A program made the position numbers and the translations under genes. Below, one piece after another: positions 17,737-26,301 of a stretch of DNA of 64,000 bases. Position 1 is the first letter of the stretch, and each line of letters opens with the position of its first letter. Origin of the DNA: Lachnospiraceae bacterium (lineage in GTDB: Bacteria; Bacillota; Clostridia; Lachnospirales; Lachnospiraceae); contig JAFUAB010000018.1 of assembly GCA_017460885.1 (NCBI GenBank), positions 119,931 through 183,930 of the forward strand. Direction: 5' to 3'. The notes under the pieces are model-generated. The model saw nothing but the letters and a program-made list of their open reading frames with translations. It was not told where the DNA came from and made no database searches.

Positions 17737-20700
17737 ATGTCACAACAGGAAGAACACCTGCAAAGGCAATATGAGCCGATCAGAGTTGATCTGAACGAAG
17801 AACTGCAGGAAGAAAATCGGTTACGCACAGGGATTGACATACTTGATGATGAGGCTGACATTCTCAATATCCAGAAGCGTGAGGGGGATATCTGGCGCAG
17901 AGCCAAAAAGGAGCGTCTGAAATACTATCCCAAGCAGACCACCATGGTCACGGAATTCGGTTCTGTATTCCGAGACAGAAATATCACAGGTAAGGTCAGA
18001 GCCGCAAAACGCAGAAATAAAAAATCCATGCTGTATCAGAAACTGCAGAATCAGAATAAGCTTAAGAATATCGAGGCTGATTCGGAAAAGAAACAGCTGG
18101 ACAGGCTTAATTCGATCATCTCTGAAAACGATCGGCTCACGGATGCGGAATACAGAGCACTTGCCTCGTTTATGACCGCAGATGTCAGACATATGGAGGT
18201 CAATTCCGCCCTGTTTGCCGAATATATGGATGAAGACAGGCGTGTGGATGCGCTCCGTAATATGTACAGGCAGCTGGCTGACATCAATATAAGCGAGCTT
18301 AAACTGGATACGGATGCCGATATCGTCCGAAATGCGGAATTCTATGAGAGTATGTCCAGGCGCATTGTGGCGTTTGAACGTCTTGCCCAGCAAAATCGAT
18401 TTTTTACCATTATTTCAAAGGAAGAACAGAAGTCGATAACCAACAAGCTTGATGCGCTCAGATCTATAGCCGCCTACTATCAGATCCGTAAGGAGATCAT
18501 CAGGATGCCCGAATATGCGCTGCATTATAATGATGAACTGTCCATGAATTATGAACAGGGTGCCAGCGAGAACCAGAAGGAACTGGCAGAAAAACTGATG
18601 CAGTCCTTTGTGCTGGGCAAGACCATGATGAAGATCAACGGCGTATCGGACAAGAGCCTCAGAAACAGACGTGCTCCGGCTTTTACAAATGAGAGTGCCA
18701 GGGAACAGTTTGGCGGGATCGAGAGGACGTATTCCACCAAGTCCGGAGCTAAGGAAATTCTAAACAGCTTCTATGATTCCGGAGCTGAGAAAGCTTATGT
18801 GCAGCGCAAAGCTGAAGAGACCGAATACGACAGGCTTGACATCACCGAACGGGGCAGACTGGGAGAAGCAGAAGCTATGTTCAGAGAGCTTGGCAGTATG
18901 CCAAAGAAGGGGTTGATGTCCAAACTATTTTTCTGGCGTAAGAATCTCACCACGTGCATCGCTGCCAGGAATATGGGCTGGAAAGAATATACGTCCAGGT
19001 ACATTCCCAGGGAAGATGTCAGGGAGTATGCTGATCTGCTGGTGGATTTCAGCACTCAGATCGACAAGCTGAATTACGGCTCGAACGGCGATAAGACAGA
19101 AGACAGCTTTTCGCACAGATGGGATCAGATGAGACAGCTTCTGATACGTATCGATGCCAATCCGTATCACGGGAATGAAACAAAGCTGTTTCCGTCGTAT
19201 TTCAAAAAACAGATCGTAAACAAGGTAGTGCCATATATGAAGCGTTTCCGGAATATGGCCAGTGATATTGACTTTACGGAGGAGAAGCCGGTTAACGGCG
19301 CTTATCGCCTTAACAGACTTGAAAATACCGACGAGAAGTGGAGACATATCTATGTTCCCGAGACCGGCGGGGAAATGATTTCTGCGGCAAGACGTCAGTA
19401 TGCGGCTTACAACCTGGCGGATAAGCTGGGGATGAAAAATAATGTCACTGAGTCAGAGTATGCCTATGCCACAGATCGGGAGGGTAATATCCATTGGGGG
19501 TTCAAATACAGGAACTGGGCGCATGAAAATATCAGCTGGATGCATGACCTGAAGGATATGATGACACAGATCCGGGAGGGTAAGTCAGAGAAATACACGA
19601 AGGATGGAATAGGTAAAAAATGCGTGCTGGAGTGGAGCGCAGACAGCCTCAGGCAGCTGACGAATCTGCAGCTGTTAAATGCTCTGATGGGCAAAACCGA
19701 TTGTGATCCCGATGAATGCTATTCCTTCATGTGGCAGTCGGTTGAGACAGACGGTGCCGTAATACTTAAGATAGTCGGAGTACGGCTTAATATGGTTAAC
19801 GATGGCTTTTCCGAAGACATCAAAGCATCGGAGCTCAAAGAACAGAATGACAGACTTCCTTCTTTTGACAGTATAGACATGCCCTTCCTGGATGCGGATC
19901 TTGTAAATAAGATCATGAGTATAACACAGGATAATATTTTTGAATATATGGGAGGCTCCCTGAATCCGGGCGAAGGGTATGCCTTTATGCGCAGAGTCAG
20001 ACATATCCAGAAGCGGCTCAGGAAACGTATGGAAGCGGAGGCGAATCTCGAAAATGATCAGAAGACGATCTTAAGCAGGGATGAATGGGAGAAGCCGGAG
20101 AATAAGTCCAGATTGTTCAGCGAGCTTAATAACGAAGTGAATTACCAGTTATTCCCCGATCTGATCTATGAGAACGAGGCTGTGTTTGTGGAAGGTGTCT
20201 CAGGCGAGGCCTCCGGACTGCAGGACGAGGAGCTTGAACAGTATAGGTTTTCGCAAAAATGTATGGATACTCTTAAAGTTAAATTTGATTCTCTGCCCAC
20301 TCTTTCCGAAAAGATCAGTTTTCTGGTGCGTTTCAGACATGCTGCCGAGCCGCAGGAGATTGATGAAGATAAAAAAACATATTACGCTATAGCCAAAGAA
20401 GCAAGGACAGATTTTCTGGAGAGATATATCTCCAGGGATTTCCTGGATCAGTTTGTACGTGACAAGCTCCGGACGGCGGCAGAGTTCAAAAAAGATGTTG
20501 ATAATATGATGAATGCTGTTGCGAAGGTTCCCGATGATTGTATAGACTGGGATGAGCTTAATGAGAGAATAGATCGTAAGGTTTATAATGCCGGGAAAGC
20601 AGCACGTGACGCAAAGCAGGATTTCGATGAAGACGCGTACAGAGAGCAGGCTGTTGAAGAAGAGAAAAAGGTACTCAAAAAGCAATACGCCGTATATCTT

Positions 20701-21036
20701 ACATTGAAGGCTCATCCGGACAAGTCTGCTTATGCATATCTCATGGATAATGCAAGCGGAGAATTCGAAAGGATTTCGAACAGCTCCATGGATATGGATC
20801 AGATAGAGCCGGAACAATATGTAAACAGGATCACTCCGAAGTTGAAAGAAGAGGATCGTCAGTTGTTTGATAATGCAACTGTCGGACAGGATTATCTGGG
20901 TGTGTTTAATCGCAGCTATCTGAGTAAGGATATCAAAAATAATATGAAAGATATATTCTCGGATATCGGCACCAATATAGCAAATGATCTTGATAAGGAG
21001 TTTGGATTAAAATTCAGTTACATCAAAAAACAATAA
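17737..21036 (+). CDS. 1099-residue protein with PI3K/HipA-like pseudokinase region
   Basis: A very large soluble protein from ATG 17737 behind AAAGGAG. Residues 1-520 are mostly charged helices. Around 545-690 a kinase-like region can be aligned with the protein at 44694: RRQYAAYNLADKLGMKNNV here against NTATYRVANLFGFSDVV there, and LQLLNALMGKTDCDPDEC here against LQMFDTACMQTDRHWRNF there, without gaps. The catalytic-loop Asp is kept (Asp655), but Arg, His and Asn are replaced by Cys656, Asp657 and Glu660. The metal-binding DHD of the relative is absent in VGVRLNMVNDG. It is therefore probably an inactive pseudokinase. The C-terminal 350 residues are helical and unassigned. No signal peptide. 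Confidence 0.65.
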   Translation: MSQQEEHLQRQYEPIRVDLNEELQEENRLRTGIDILDDEADILNIQKREGDIWRRAKKERLKYYPKQTTMVTEFGSVFRDRNITGKVRAAKRRNKKSMLYQKLQNQNKLKNIEADSEKKQLDRLNSIISENDRLTDAEYRALASFMTADVRHMEVNSALFAEYMDEDRRVDALRNMYRQLADINISELKLDTDADIVRNAEFYESMSRRIVAFERLAQQNRFFTIISKEEQKSITNKLDALRSIAAYYQIRKEIIRMPEYALHYNDELSMNYEQGASENQKELAEKLMQSFVLGKTMMKINGVSDKSLRNRRAPAFTNESAREQFGGIERTYSTKSGAKEILNSFYDSGAEKAYVQRKAEETEYDRLDITERGRLGEAEAMFRELGSMPKKGLMSKLFFWRKNLTTCIAARNMGWKEYTSRYIPREDVREYADLLVDFSTQIDKLNYGSNGDKTEDSFSHRWDQMRQLLIRIDANPYHGNETKLFPSYFKKQIVNKVVPYMKRFRNMASDIDFTEEKPVNGAYRLNRLENTDEKWRHIYVPETGGEMISAARRQYAAYNLADKLGMKNNVTESEYAYATDREGNIHWGFKYRNWAHENISWMHDLKDMMTQIREGKSEKYTKDGIGKKCVLEWSADSLRQLTNLQLLNALMGKTDCDPDECYSFMWQSVETDGAVILKIVGVRLNMVNDGFSEDIKASELKEQNDRLPSFDSIDMPFLDADLVNKIMSITQDNIFEYMGGSLNPGEGYAFMRRVRHIQKRLRKRMEAEANLENDQKTILSRDEWEKPENKSRLFSELNNEVNYQLFPDLIYENEAVFVEGVSGEASGLQDEELEQYRFSQKCMDTLKVKFDSLPTLSEKISFLVRFRHAAEPQEIDEDKKTYYAIAKEARTDFLERYISRDFLDQFVRDKLRTAAEFKKDVDNMMNAVAKVPDDCIDWDELNERIDRKVYNAGKAARDAKQDFDEDAYREQAVEEEKKVLKKQYAVYLTLKAHPDKSAYAYLMDNASGEFERISNSSMDMDQIEPEQYVNRITPKLKEEDRQLFDNATVGQDYLGVFNRSYLSKDIKNNMKDIFSDIGTNIANDLDKEFGLKFSYIKKQ

Positions 21037-21077
21037 TGTGTCCGTTGGTAAGGAACAAAAAACAAAGGAGAAAAACA

Positions 21078-22268
21078 ATGAACTACGCAGAAGAATCTTT
21101 AAAACTACACGGAGAATGGAAGGGAAAGATCGAGGTCATCTCAAGGGTACCGGTTAAGTCCAGGGACGACCTGTCTCTGGCATACACTCCCGGCGTGGCA
21201 CAGCCCTGTCTGGAGATACAGAAGGACATTGACAAATCCTATGAACTGACCCGCCGCCATAACCTGTGTGCGGTCATCACCGACGGCAGCGCAGTTCTCG
21301 GTCTGGGAGATATCGGCCCCGAAGCCGGTATGCCGGTTATGGAGGGCAAGTGTGTGCTGTTCAAATCCTTCGGGGACGTGGATGCCTTTCCTCTTTGCGT
21401 TAAGACTCAGGACGTGGATGAGTTCGTCAATACGGTTGCTCTGATATCGGGCTCCTTCGGAGGCATCAATCTGGAGGATATCGCAGCTCCCCGCTGCTTC
21501 GAGATAGAGCGTAAGCTCAAGGAAAGGACCGATATCCCGATCTTCCACGACGACCAGCACGGTACCGCAGTCATCACTCTGGCCGGTCTGACCAATGCCC
21601 TCAAGGTTGTGGGCAAAAAGAAGGAGGATGTAAAGGTCGTTACCTCCGGCGCCGGTGCTGCAGCCATAGCCATAGTCAAGCTTCTGCTTTCCGCAGGATT
21701 TAAGGATATCACGATGTGTGACCGCAAGGGAGCCATCTACGAGGGACGCGAGGGCCTCAACTGGATCAAGGAGGAAATGGCGCGTGTGACCAATCTTGAC
21801 AAGCGGGCCGGAAGTCTGGCAGACGTACTTGCAGGAGCAGATGTATTTATAGGAGTATCCGCTCCCGGCACTGTGACCACAGAGATGGTTAAGACCATGA
21901 ATAAGGACGCTATCGTATTTGCCTGTGCAAACCCCACTCCCGAGATCTTCCCGGATGATGCCAAAGCAGGCGGAGCGGCAGTCATATCCACGGGACGGAG
22001 CGATTTTCCCAATCAGATCAATAACGTGCTCGCTTTCCCTGGAATATTCCGCGGAGCCTTTGACGTGCGCGCAAGTGATATCAACGAGGAGATGAAGATG
22101 GCGGCAGCCAAAGCACTCGCGGAGCTGATCCCCGACGATGAGCTGAGCGCTGACTACATCATTCCGCAGGCGTTCGATCCCAAGGTCGGCCCCGCCGTAG
22201 CCAAAGCCGTGGCACAGGCCGCAATCGATTCCGGAGTAGCACGTATTTATAGTAAACGAATTAATTAA
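21078..22268 (+). CDS. malic enzyme (oxaloacetate-decarboxylating)
   Basis: A 396-residue cytoplasmic enzyme that oxidatively decarboxylates malate to pyruvate and CO2 with NAD or NADP. ATG 21078 lies behind AAAGGAG. Motifs of the short bacterial form are clear: [10 protein letters not shown] (active Tyr), [17 protein letters not shown] (catalytic Lys), [10 protein letters not shown] (metal-binding Asp residues) and the dinucleotide loop [13 protein letters not shown]. Length is normal for a form without the C-terminal phosphotransacetylase-like domain. Codon use is more GC-rich than in the preceding gene, as expected for a well-expressed central enzyme. The cofactor cannot be told from sequence alone. 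Confidence 0.93.
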   Translation: MNYAEESLKLHGEWKGKIEVISRVPVKSRDDLSLAYTPGVAQPCLEIQKDIDKSYELTRRHNLCAVITDGSAVLGLGDIGPEAGMPVMEGKCVLFKSFGDVDAFPLCVKTQDVDEFVNTVALISGSFGGINLEDIAAPRCFEIERKLKERTDIPIFHDDQHGTAVITLAGLTNALKVVGKKKEDVKVVTSGAGAAAIAIVKLLLSAGFKDITMCDRKGAIYEGREGLNWIKEEMARVTNLDKRAGSLADVLAGADVFIGVSAPGTVTTEMVKTMNKDAIVFACANPTPEIFPDDAKAGGAAVISTGRSDFPNQINNVLAFPGIFRGAFDVRASDINEEMKMAAAKALAELIPDDELSADYIIPQAFDPKVGPAVAKAVAQAAIDSGVARIYSKRIN

Positions 22269-22276
22269 TTGCACTT

Positions 22277-22320
22277 TGGCGAGCCATAACTGCCATAAAT
22301 TCCAGCATTATGGCTCGCCA
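22277..22320 (+). terminator. perfect 13-base inverted repeat after the malic enzyme gene
   Basis: TGGCGAGCCATAA (22277-22289) and TTATGGCTCGCCA (22308-22320) are exact complements around an 18-base loop. Outer bases AATTGC and GCAATT extend the symmetry loosely. There is no T run on the + strand, so it is either a weak terminator or an RNA-processing or regulatory hairpin between two genes. Confidence 0.5.
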
Positions 22321-22379
22321 TACGGCAATTACTAAATTCGTTGACTATAGAAGAAAAGAACCGTACATCGGAGGAAAAC

Positions 22380-23780
22380 ATGAATCAAGACAGACACTCA
22401 TTCAGCAACTCGATAGGATTCGTGCTGGCGGCAGCAGGCAGCGCCGTCGGTCTCGGCAATATCTGGCGTTTCCCGTACCTGGCCGCCAAGGACGGAGGAG
22501 GCCTTTTCCTGGTGATATACCTGATACTGGCACTCACCTTCGGCTTCACTCTGCTTACCACCGAGATCGCCATCGGGCGCAAGACAAGACAGAGCCCTCT
22601 GACCGCATACGGTACACTCAGAAAGGGATGGCGTAAGCTCGGTATCCTGGCCTGCATCGTACCCATGATGATCATGCCCTATTACTGTGTCATCGGAGGC
22701 TGGGTTCTCAGATATGCCGTGGAATTTATCATACACGGCTGGACGAATGCCGCCACTGACGGATTCTTTACTTCATTTATCACGGATAGCACATCGCCGC
22801 TGATATACGGCATTATATTCCTGTTAGTGACCTGCTTTATCATCTACAGGGGTGTCAACAAGGGCATAGAAGCCTTTTCGCGCATACTCATGCCGATACT
22901 GATCGTGCTTGTGGTCGGCATCGCGGTCTTTTCACTGACACTGCGTCATGACGACGGCACCGGAGTACGTACCGGACTGCAGGGACTTAAGATCTTTGCG
23001 ATCCCCCGGATCAGCGGCATGAAAATATCGGATCTTCTGATAGTTACGATGGACGCCATGGGACAGCTTTTCTACAGTCTGAGCATCGCAATGGGCATCA
23101 TGATAGCCTACGGCTCCTATGTCAAAGATGAGGACAATCTGATGCGATCCATCAACCAGATCGAGATATTCGATACGGCGGTAGCCGTGCTCGCGGGCGT
23201 CATGGTCATCCCCGCGGTATACGTGTTTATGGGAGAGGAGGGCATGTCCGCTTCGGGTCCGGGACTGATGTTCATTTCCATCCCCAAGGTCTTTATGTCA
23301 ATGGGAGGCATTGGACGGATCCTTGGTATCCTGTTTTTCCTGATGGTGCTTTTTGCGGCTCTGACCAGCTCCATTTCCATACTCGAGGCGATAGTCTCAA
23401 GCTTTATGGACGAATTCGGTTTCACGAGAAAAAGGGCTACGATAGTGGAGTTCTTCATCGCTCTGGTATTTGTCGTGCTGGTATGCCTCGGTTACAATAA
23501 GCTTTACTTTGAGGTGAACCTGCCAAACGGTGCGGTAGCCCAGATCCTGGATATCATGGATTACATCAGCAACAATGTACTGATGCCGGTGGTATCGATC
23601 TCGACCTGCGTACTGGTCGGATGGATAACAGGTCCCGAAATGATCATAGACGAGGTGACCAAGGGCGGTGCAAGATTCGGCAGACGAAGCCTCTATATCG
23701 TGATGATCAGATATGTTGCGCCGGTACTTCTGCTGATCCTGTTCCTGCAGTCCTTCGGCGTGTTCTCGTTCCTTAAATAA
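22380..23780 (+). CDS. sodium-dependent transporter of the NSS family
   Basis: A 466-residue membrane protein that should couple sodium entry to uptake of an amino acid or related solute. ATG 22380 stands behind GGAGG. The family signature GSAVGLGNIWRFPYL is at about residues 20-34 in the first membrane segment, followed by the GGGLFL and TTEIAIGRK regions and about 11-12 segments in all. Bacterial members of this length often have 11 segments. Substrate cannot be assigned. It follows the malic enzyme after a hairpin; joint transcription is possible, and a role in amino-acid or dicarboxylate economy is only a guess. Confidence 0.9.
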   Translation: MNQDRHSFSNSIGFVLAAAGSAVGLGNIWRFPYLAAKDGGGLFLVIYLILALTFGFTLLTTEIAIGRKTRQSPLTAYGTLRKGWRKLGILACIVPMMIMPYYCVIGGWVLRYAVEFIIHGWTNAATDGFFTSFITDSTSPLIYGIIFLLVTCFIIYRGVNKGIEAFSRILMPILIVLVVGIAVFSLTLRHDDGTGVRTGLQGLKIFAIPRISGMKISDLLIVTMDAMGQLFYSLSIAMGIMIAYGSYVKDEDNLMRSINQIEIFDTAVAVLAGVMVIPAVYVFMGEEGMSASGPGLMFISIPKVFMSMGGIGRILGILFFLMVLFAALTSSISILEAIVSSFMDEFGFTRKRATIVEFFIALVFVVLVCLGYNKLYFEVNLPNGAVAQILDIMDYISNNVLMPVVSISTCVLVGWITGPEMIIDEVTKGGARFGRRSLYIVMIRYVAPVLLLILFLQSFGVFSFLK

Positions 23781-23906
23781 CAGTATATTTCGATCGATCC
23801 GATAATACTGATATTTGATTTAAGATCCGGAAACGTTTAAAGTATATCAGGTCAGGCTGCCTGATCCGGGCTTTAACTGATACAACAAATCAATAGGAGA
23901 TTTTCA

Positions 23907-25220
23907 ATGGATAACAGTGCTGCTATATCGGAAATTCTAAGTTATATCCTTCTGTCACTGGGCTGCTGGGGCGTATTCAGAAAGTGCGGCATCCCGGTCG
24001 TATGGGCATTTGTGCCGATAGCCAGGGAGTATTATCTCGGACTTTGTGCCGACCGTGAAAGAGACGGACGCAATATGGCCTTTCTGTCGATCTCGATGAA
24101 TATCATCTCGATCGCTGCCCTGCTCATGCAGAATAATACGGAACTGGAGATGCTTCTGGGCATAACCGCTCTGGTTCTGATCATCGGCAAGATCGTATAC
24201 TGCGCGAGGGTGTATCTCGGACTTACCAAGGTCTTTAACAGAAGAAAACGCTGGGTATTTCTTTTTCTCTTCTTTGAGGATATAGTACTGATCCTGTGGG
24301 GCTGGCATCCTGCTTTCAAGGTGGATGAGAACCTCGAACACCTGCAGAAGACTAAGGCCGCCGAAGGTCTGAATCAGGATATTACCGGAGATTCGGACGC
24401 GCTTACGATCAATATCAACGAGAGAAAGGTTAAGGATTTCATCAGGACCAAAACTCTGCTCAGGGATATCCATATGGTGATTCCCAAGGGACATATGGTC
24501 CTGCTGCTGGGAGGCTCCGGCGCCGGCAAGACCACGTTTGTAAATGCTGTAACCGGATATGAAAAGGCTGATGCGAAGATCGAACTCGGTAATAATGATG
24601 TCTACAGGGACTACGACAAGATGATGTATGATATCGGCTTTGTTCCGCAGCAGGATCTGATGAGAGTAAGCGATACCGTGAGCGCCACACTGGCCGATGC
24701 TGCCGGTATGCGCCTTCCCACCAATGTACATATCCTGGAACGCAGAAAACGTGTCGATGAAGCACTTGAGGAGTTCGGTCTTTCCGCGGTCAGGACCAGC
24801 CTCGCCGAGAAGCTTTCCGGAGGGCAGCGTAAGAGGCTATCCATCGCTATGGAATTCATATCCGACCCGACGCTGTTCTTTCTTGATGAGCCCGATTCGG
24901 GACTCGATGGCATAGTCGCCAGAGGTCTTTTTGAAAAGCTCAGAGCCATCGCTGATCAGAACAAGATAGTAATAGTCATAACGCATACACCCGACAGGGT
25001 CATCGATCTCTTTGATGATGTGATCGTGCTTGCCAAGGATTCCGAGAGGACCGGCAGGCTTGCATATTACGGCCCCGTATCCGAGGCCTATGGATTCTTC
25101 GGCAAGGATTCCATGGAGGACATACTCCGCTCGATCAACCAGAAGGAAGAAGGCGGCGAAGGCCGCGCCGAAGAATTTGTTGAAAAGTATGCCGAAATGA
25201 TCAGGGAAAAGGTGGGGTGA
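23907..25220 (+). CDS. ABC transporter ATPase with N-terminal membrane region
   Basis: A 437-residue protein. The first 135 or so residues contain about four membrane segments (for example YILLSLGCWGVF, FLFLFFEDIVLILWGW). An ABC ATPase domain follows: Walker A GGSGAGKTT (residues 202-210, Lys208), signature LSGGQRKRL, and Walker B LFFLDEPDSGLD. The ATPase is of the ABCG/ABC-2 exporter type. An N-terminal membrane region fused to this ATPase is unusual; the full permease is the next gene, 6 bases downstream. The pair probably exports a substrate I cannot name. Confidence 0.85.
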   Translation: MDNSAAISEILSYILLSLGCWGVFRKCGIPVVWAFVPIAREYYLGLCADRERDGRNMAFLSISMNIISIAALLMQNNTELEMLLGITALVLIIGKIVYCARVYLGLTKVFNRRKRWVFLFLFFEDIVLILWGWHPAFKVDENLEHLQKTKAAEGLNQDITGDSDALTININERKVKDFIRTKTLLRDIHMVIPKGHMVLLLGGSGAGKTTFVNAVTGYEKADAKIELGNNDVYRDYDKMMYDIGFVPQQDLMRVSDTVSATLADAAGMRLPTNVHILERRKRVDEALEEFGLSAVRTSLAEKLSGGQRKRLSIAMEFISDPTLFFLDEPDSGLDGIVARGLFEKLRAIADQNKIVIVITHTPDRVIDLFDDVIVLAKDSERTGRLAYYGPVSEAYGFFGKDSMEDILRSINQKEEGGEGRAEEFVEKYAEMIREKVG

Positions 25221-25226
25221 GCTGAT

Positions 25227-26171
25227 ATGGAAATAATGAATTTAAAACACAAGGGCCGCTTGGGTCAGACTCTGATATATCTCGGCAAGCTGTTTCGGCT
25301 TTTCCTTTTTCAGAACGACTGGAAGGTGCTTCCGATGTCCGCGATCATAGCTGCGCTGGTTTCGTTTGCGGTCGGCGGCAATCTGTTCAAGACCATGGAG
25401 GGTACCATGATGGGCTCCTTCGCACTGGCCTGTGTCTGTGTCTGGAACGGTTTCTTCAATTCCATACAGTCGGTCTGCCGGGAAAGGGCGATCGTCAAAA
25501 GGGAGCACAGGGCAGGACTGCACATAACCGCGTATGTGGCCGCCCACATGATATACCAGGCCGTTCTCTGTCTGATGCAGGCGATCATCACCATAGTCAT
25601 CTGCGGTTATATGAATGTGGAGATGCCAACGAAAAGTCTTATCACTCCATGGCCGTTGTTTGATTTCGGGATCACCCTTTTCCTGATAACCTATTGTGCG
25701 GATATGCTGGCACTGCTGATATCATCCTTTTCCAAAACGACCACCGCCGCAATGACCGTTATGCCATTCCTGCTGATCGTTGAGCTGCTGTTCTCGGGGT
25801 CGTTTTTCAATCTGCCCGCAGAAGCAATGCCGCTCACGAACCTTACGGCGACCAAATGGGGACTCACGGCCATCTGCTCCCAGGGAGATTACAATTCGCT
25901 CCCGATGGTGAGCATCTGGAACAGTGCGGCCAAGCTTAAGGATATTGAAGTCGAAGGGATGAAACCGGTGCGTGAGATCCTTGTGTATGCGGAAGAAAAC
26001 GGTCTGAAGGATGAGATCCTGCTTGAGTCGGGCAGAGTCAACCAGAATCCGGATCTCGCTCATGAAGCGTCCGTGATGATCAAGTGCTGGCAATGGCTGG
26101 TATTCTGGACAGTTGTTTACGTTGTGATATCCGTCTTGATACTTGAATTAATAGATAAGGATAAGCGATAG
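25227..26171 (+). CDS. ABC-2 type permease
   Basis: A 314-residue membrane protein coupled to the ATPase gene. It has about six membrane segments in the ABC-2 order: two after the N-terminal amphipathic helix (VLPMSAIIAALVSFAVGGN), two around residue 115-160, a pair near 170-190 (MTVMPFLLIVELLFSGSFF) and one at the C-terminus (WLVFWTVVYVVISVLILEL). The ABC-2/ABCG-like arrangement fits the partner ATPase. The large loop near 200-285 is probably outside. Substrate unknown. Confidence 0.82.
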   Translation: MEIMNLKHKGRLGQTLIYLGKLFRLFLFQNDWKVLPMSAIIAALVSFAVGGNLFKTMEGTMMGSFALACVCVWNGFFNSIQSVCRERAIVKREHRAGLHITAYVAAHMIYQAVLCLMQAIITIVICGYMNVEMPTKSLITPWPLFDFGITLFLITYCADMLALLISSFSKTTTAAMTVMPFLLIVELLFSGSFFNLPAEAMPLTNLTATKWGLTAICSQGDYNSLPMVSIWNSAAKLKDIEVEGMKPVREILVYAEENGLKDEILLESGRVNQNPDLAHEASVMIKCWQWLVFWTVVYVVISVLILELIDKDKR

Positions 26172-26192
26172 CCGAATCCGGGTTATACGGGG

Positions 26193-26234
26193 ATCGACCA
26201 ATAATGATATACGGAATCGACCAATAATGATATA
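26193..26234 (+). repeat. 19-base direct repeat upstream of the metalloprotease promoter
   Basis: ATCGACCAATAATGATATA occurs exactly at 26193-26211 and 26216-26234, a 23-base period (about two helical turns). It ends 4 bases before a strong promoter, a position suited to an activator or repressor site. Confidence 0.6.
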
Positions 26235-26238
26235 TCCT

Positions 26239-26267
26239 TTGACCTTAAGAATGAGAAGTTTTATAAT
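26239..26267 (+). promoter_or_regulatory. sigma-A promoter for the M6 metalloprotease
   Basis: TTGACC (26239-26244), 17 bases, then TATAAT (26262-26267). It lies 35 bases before the gene start and directly after the direct repeats. Confidence 0.75.
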
Positions 26268-26301
26268 ACTTTAACTGAATTTTTTATACGAGGAGGCTAA
26301 A

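Noticed and set aside
21141-22274. Minus-strand open frame of 377 codons
   Set aside because: Antisense to the malic enzyme, whose motifs are unmistakable; the frame is open because of codon bias.
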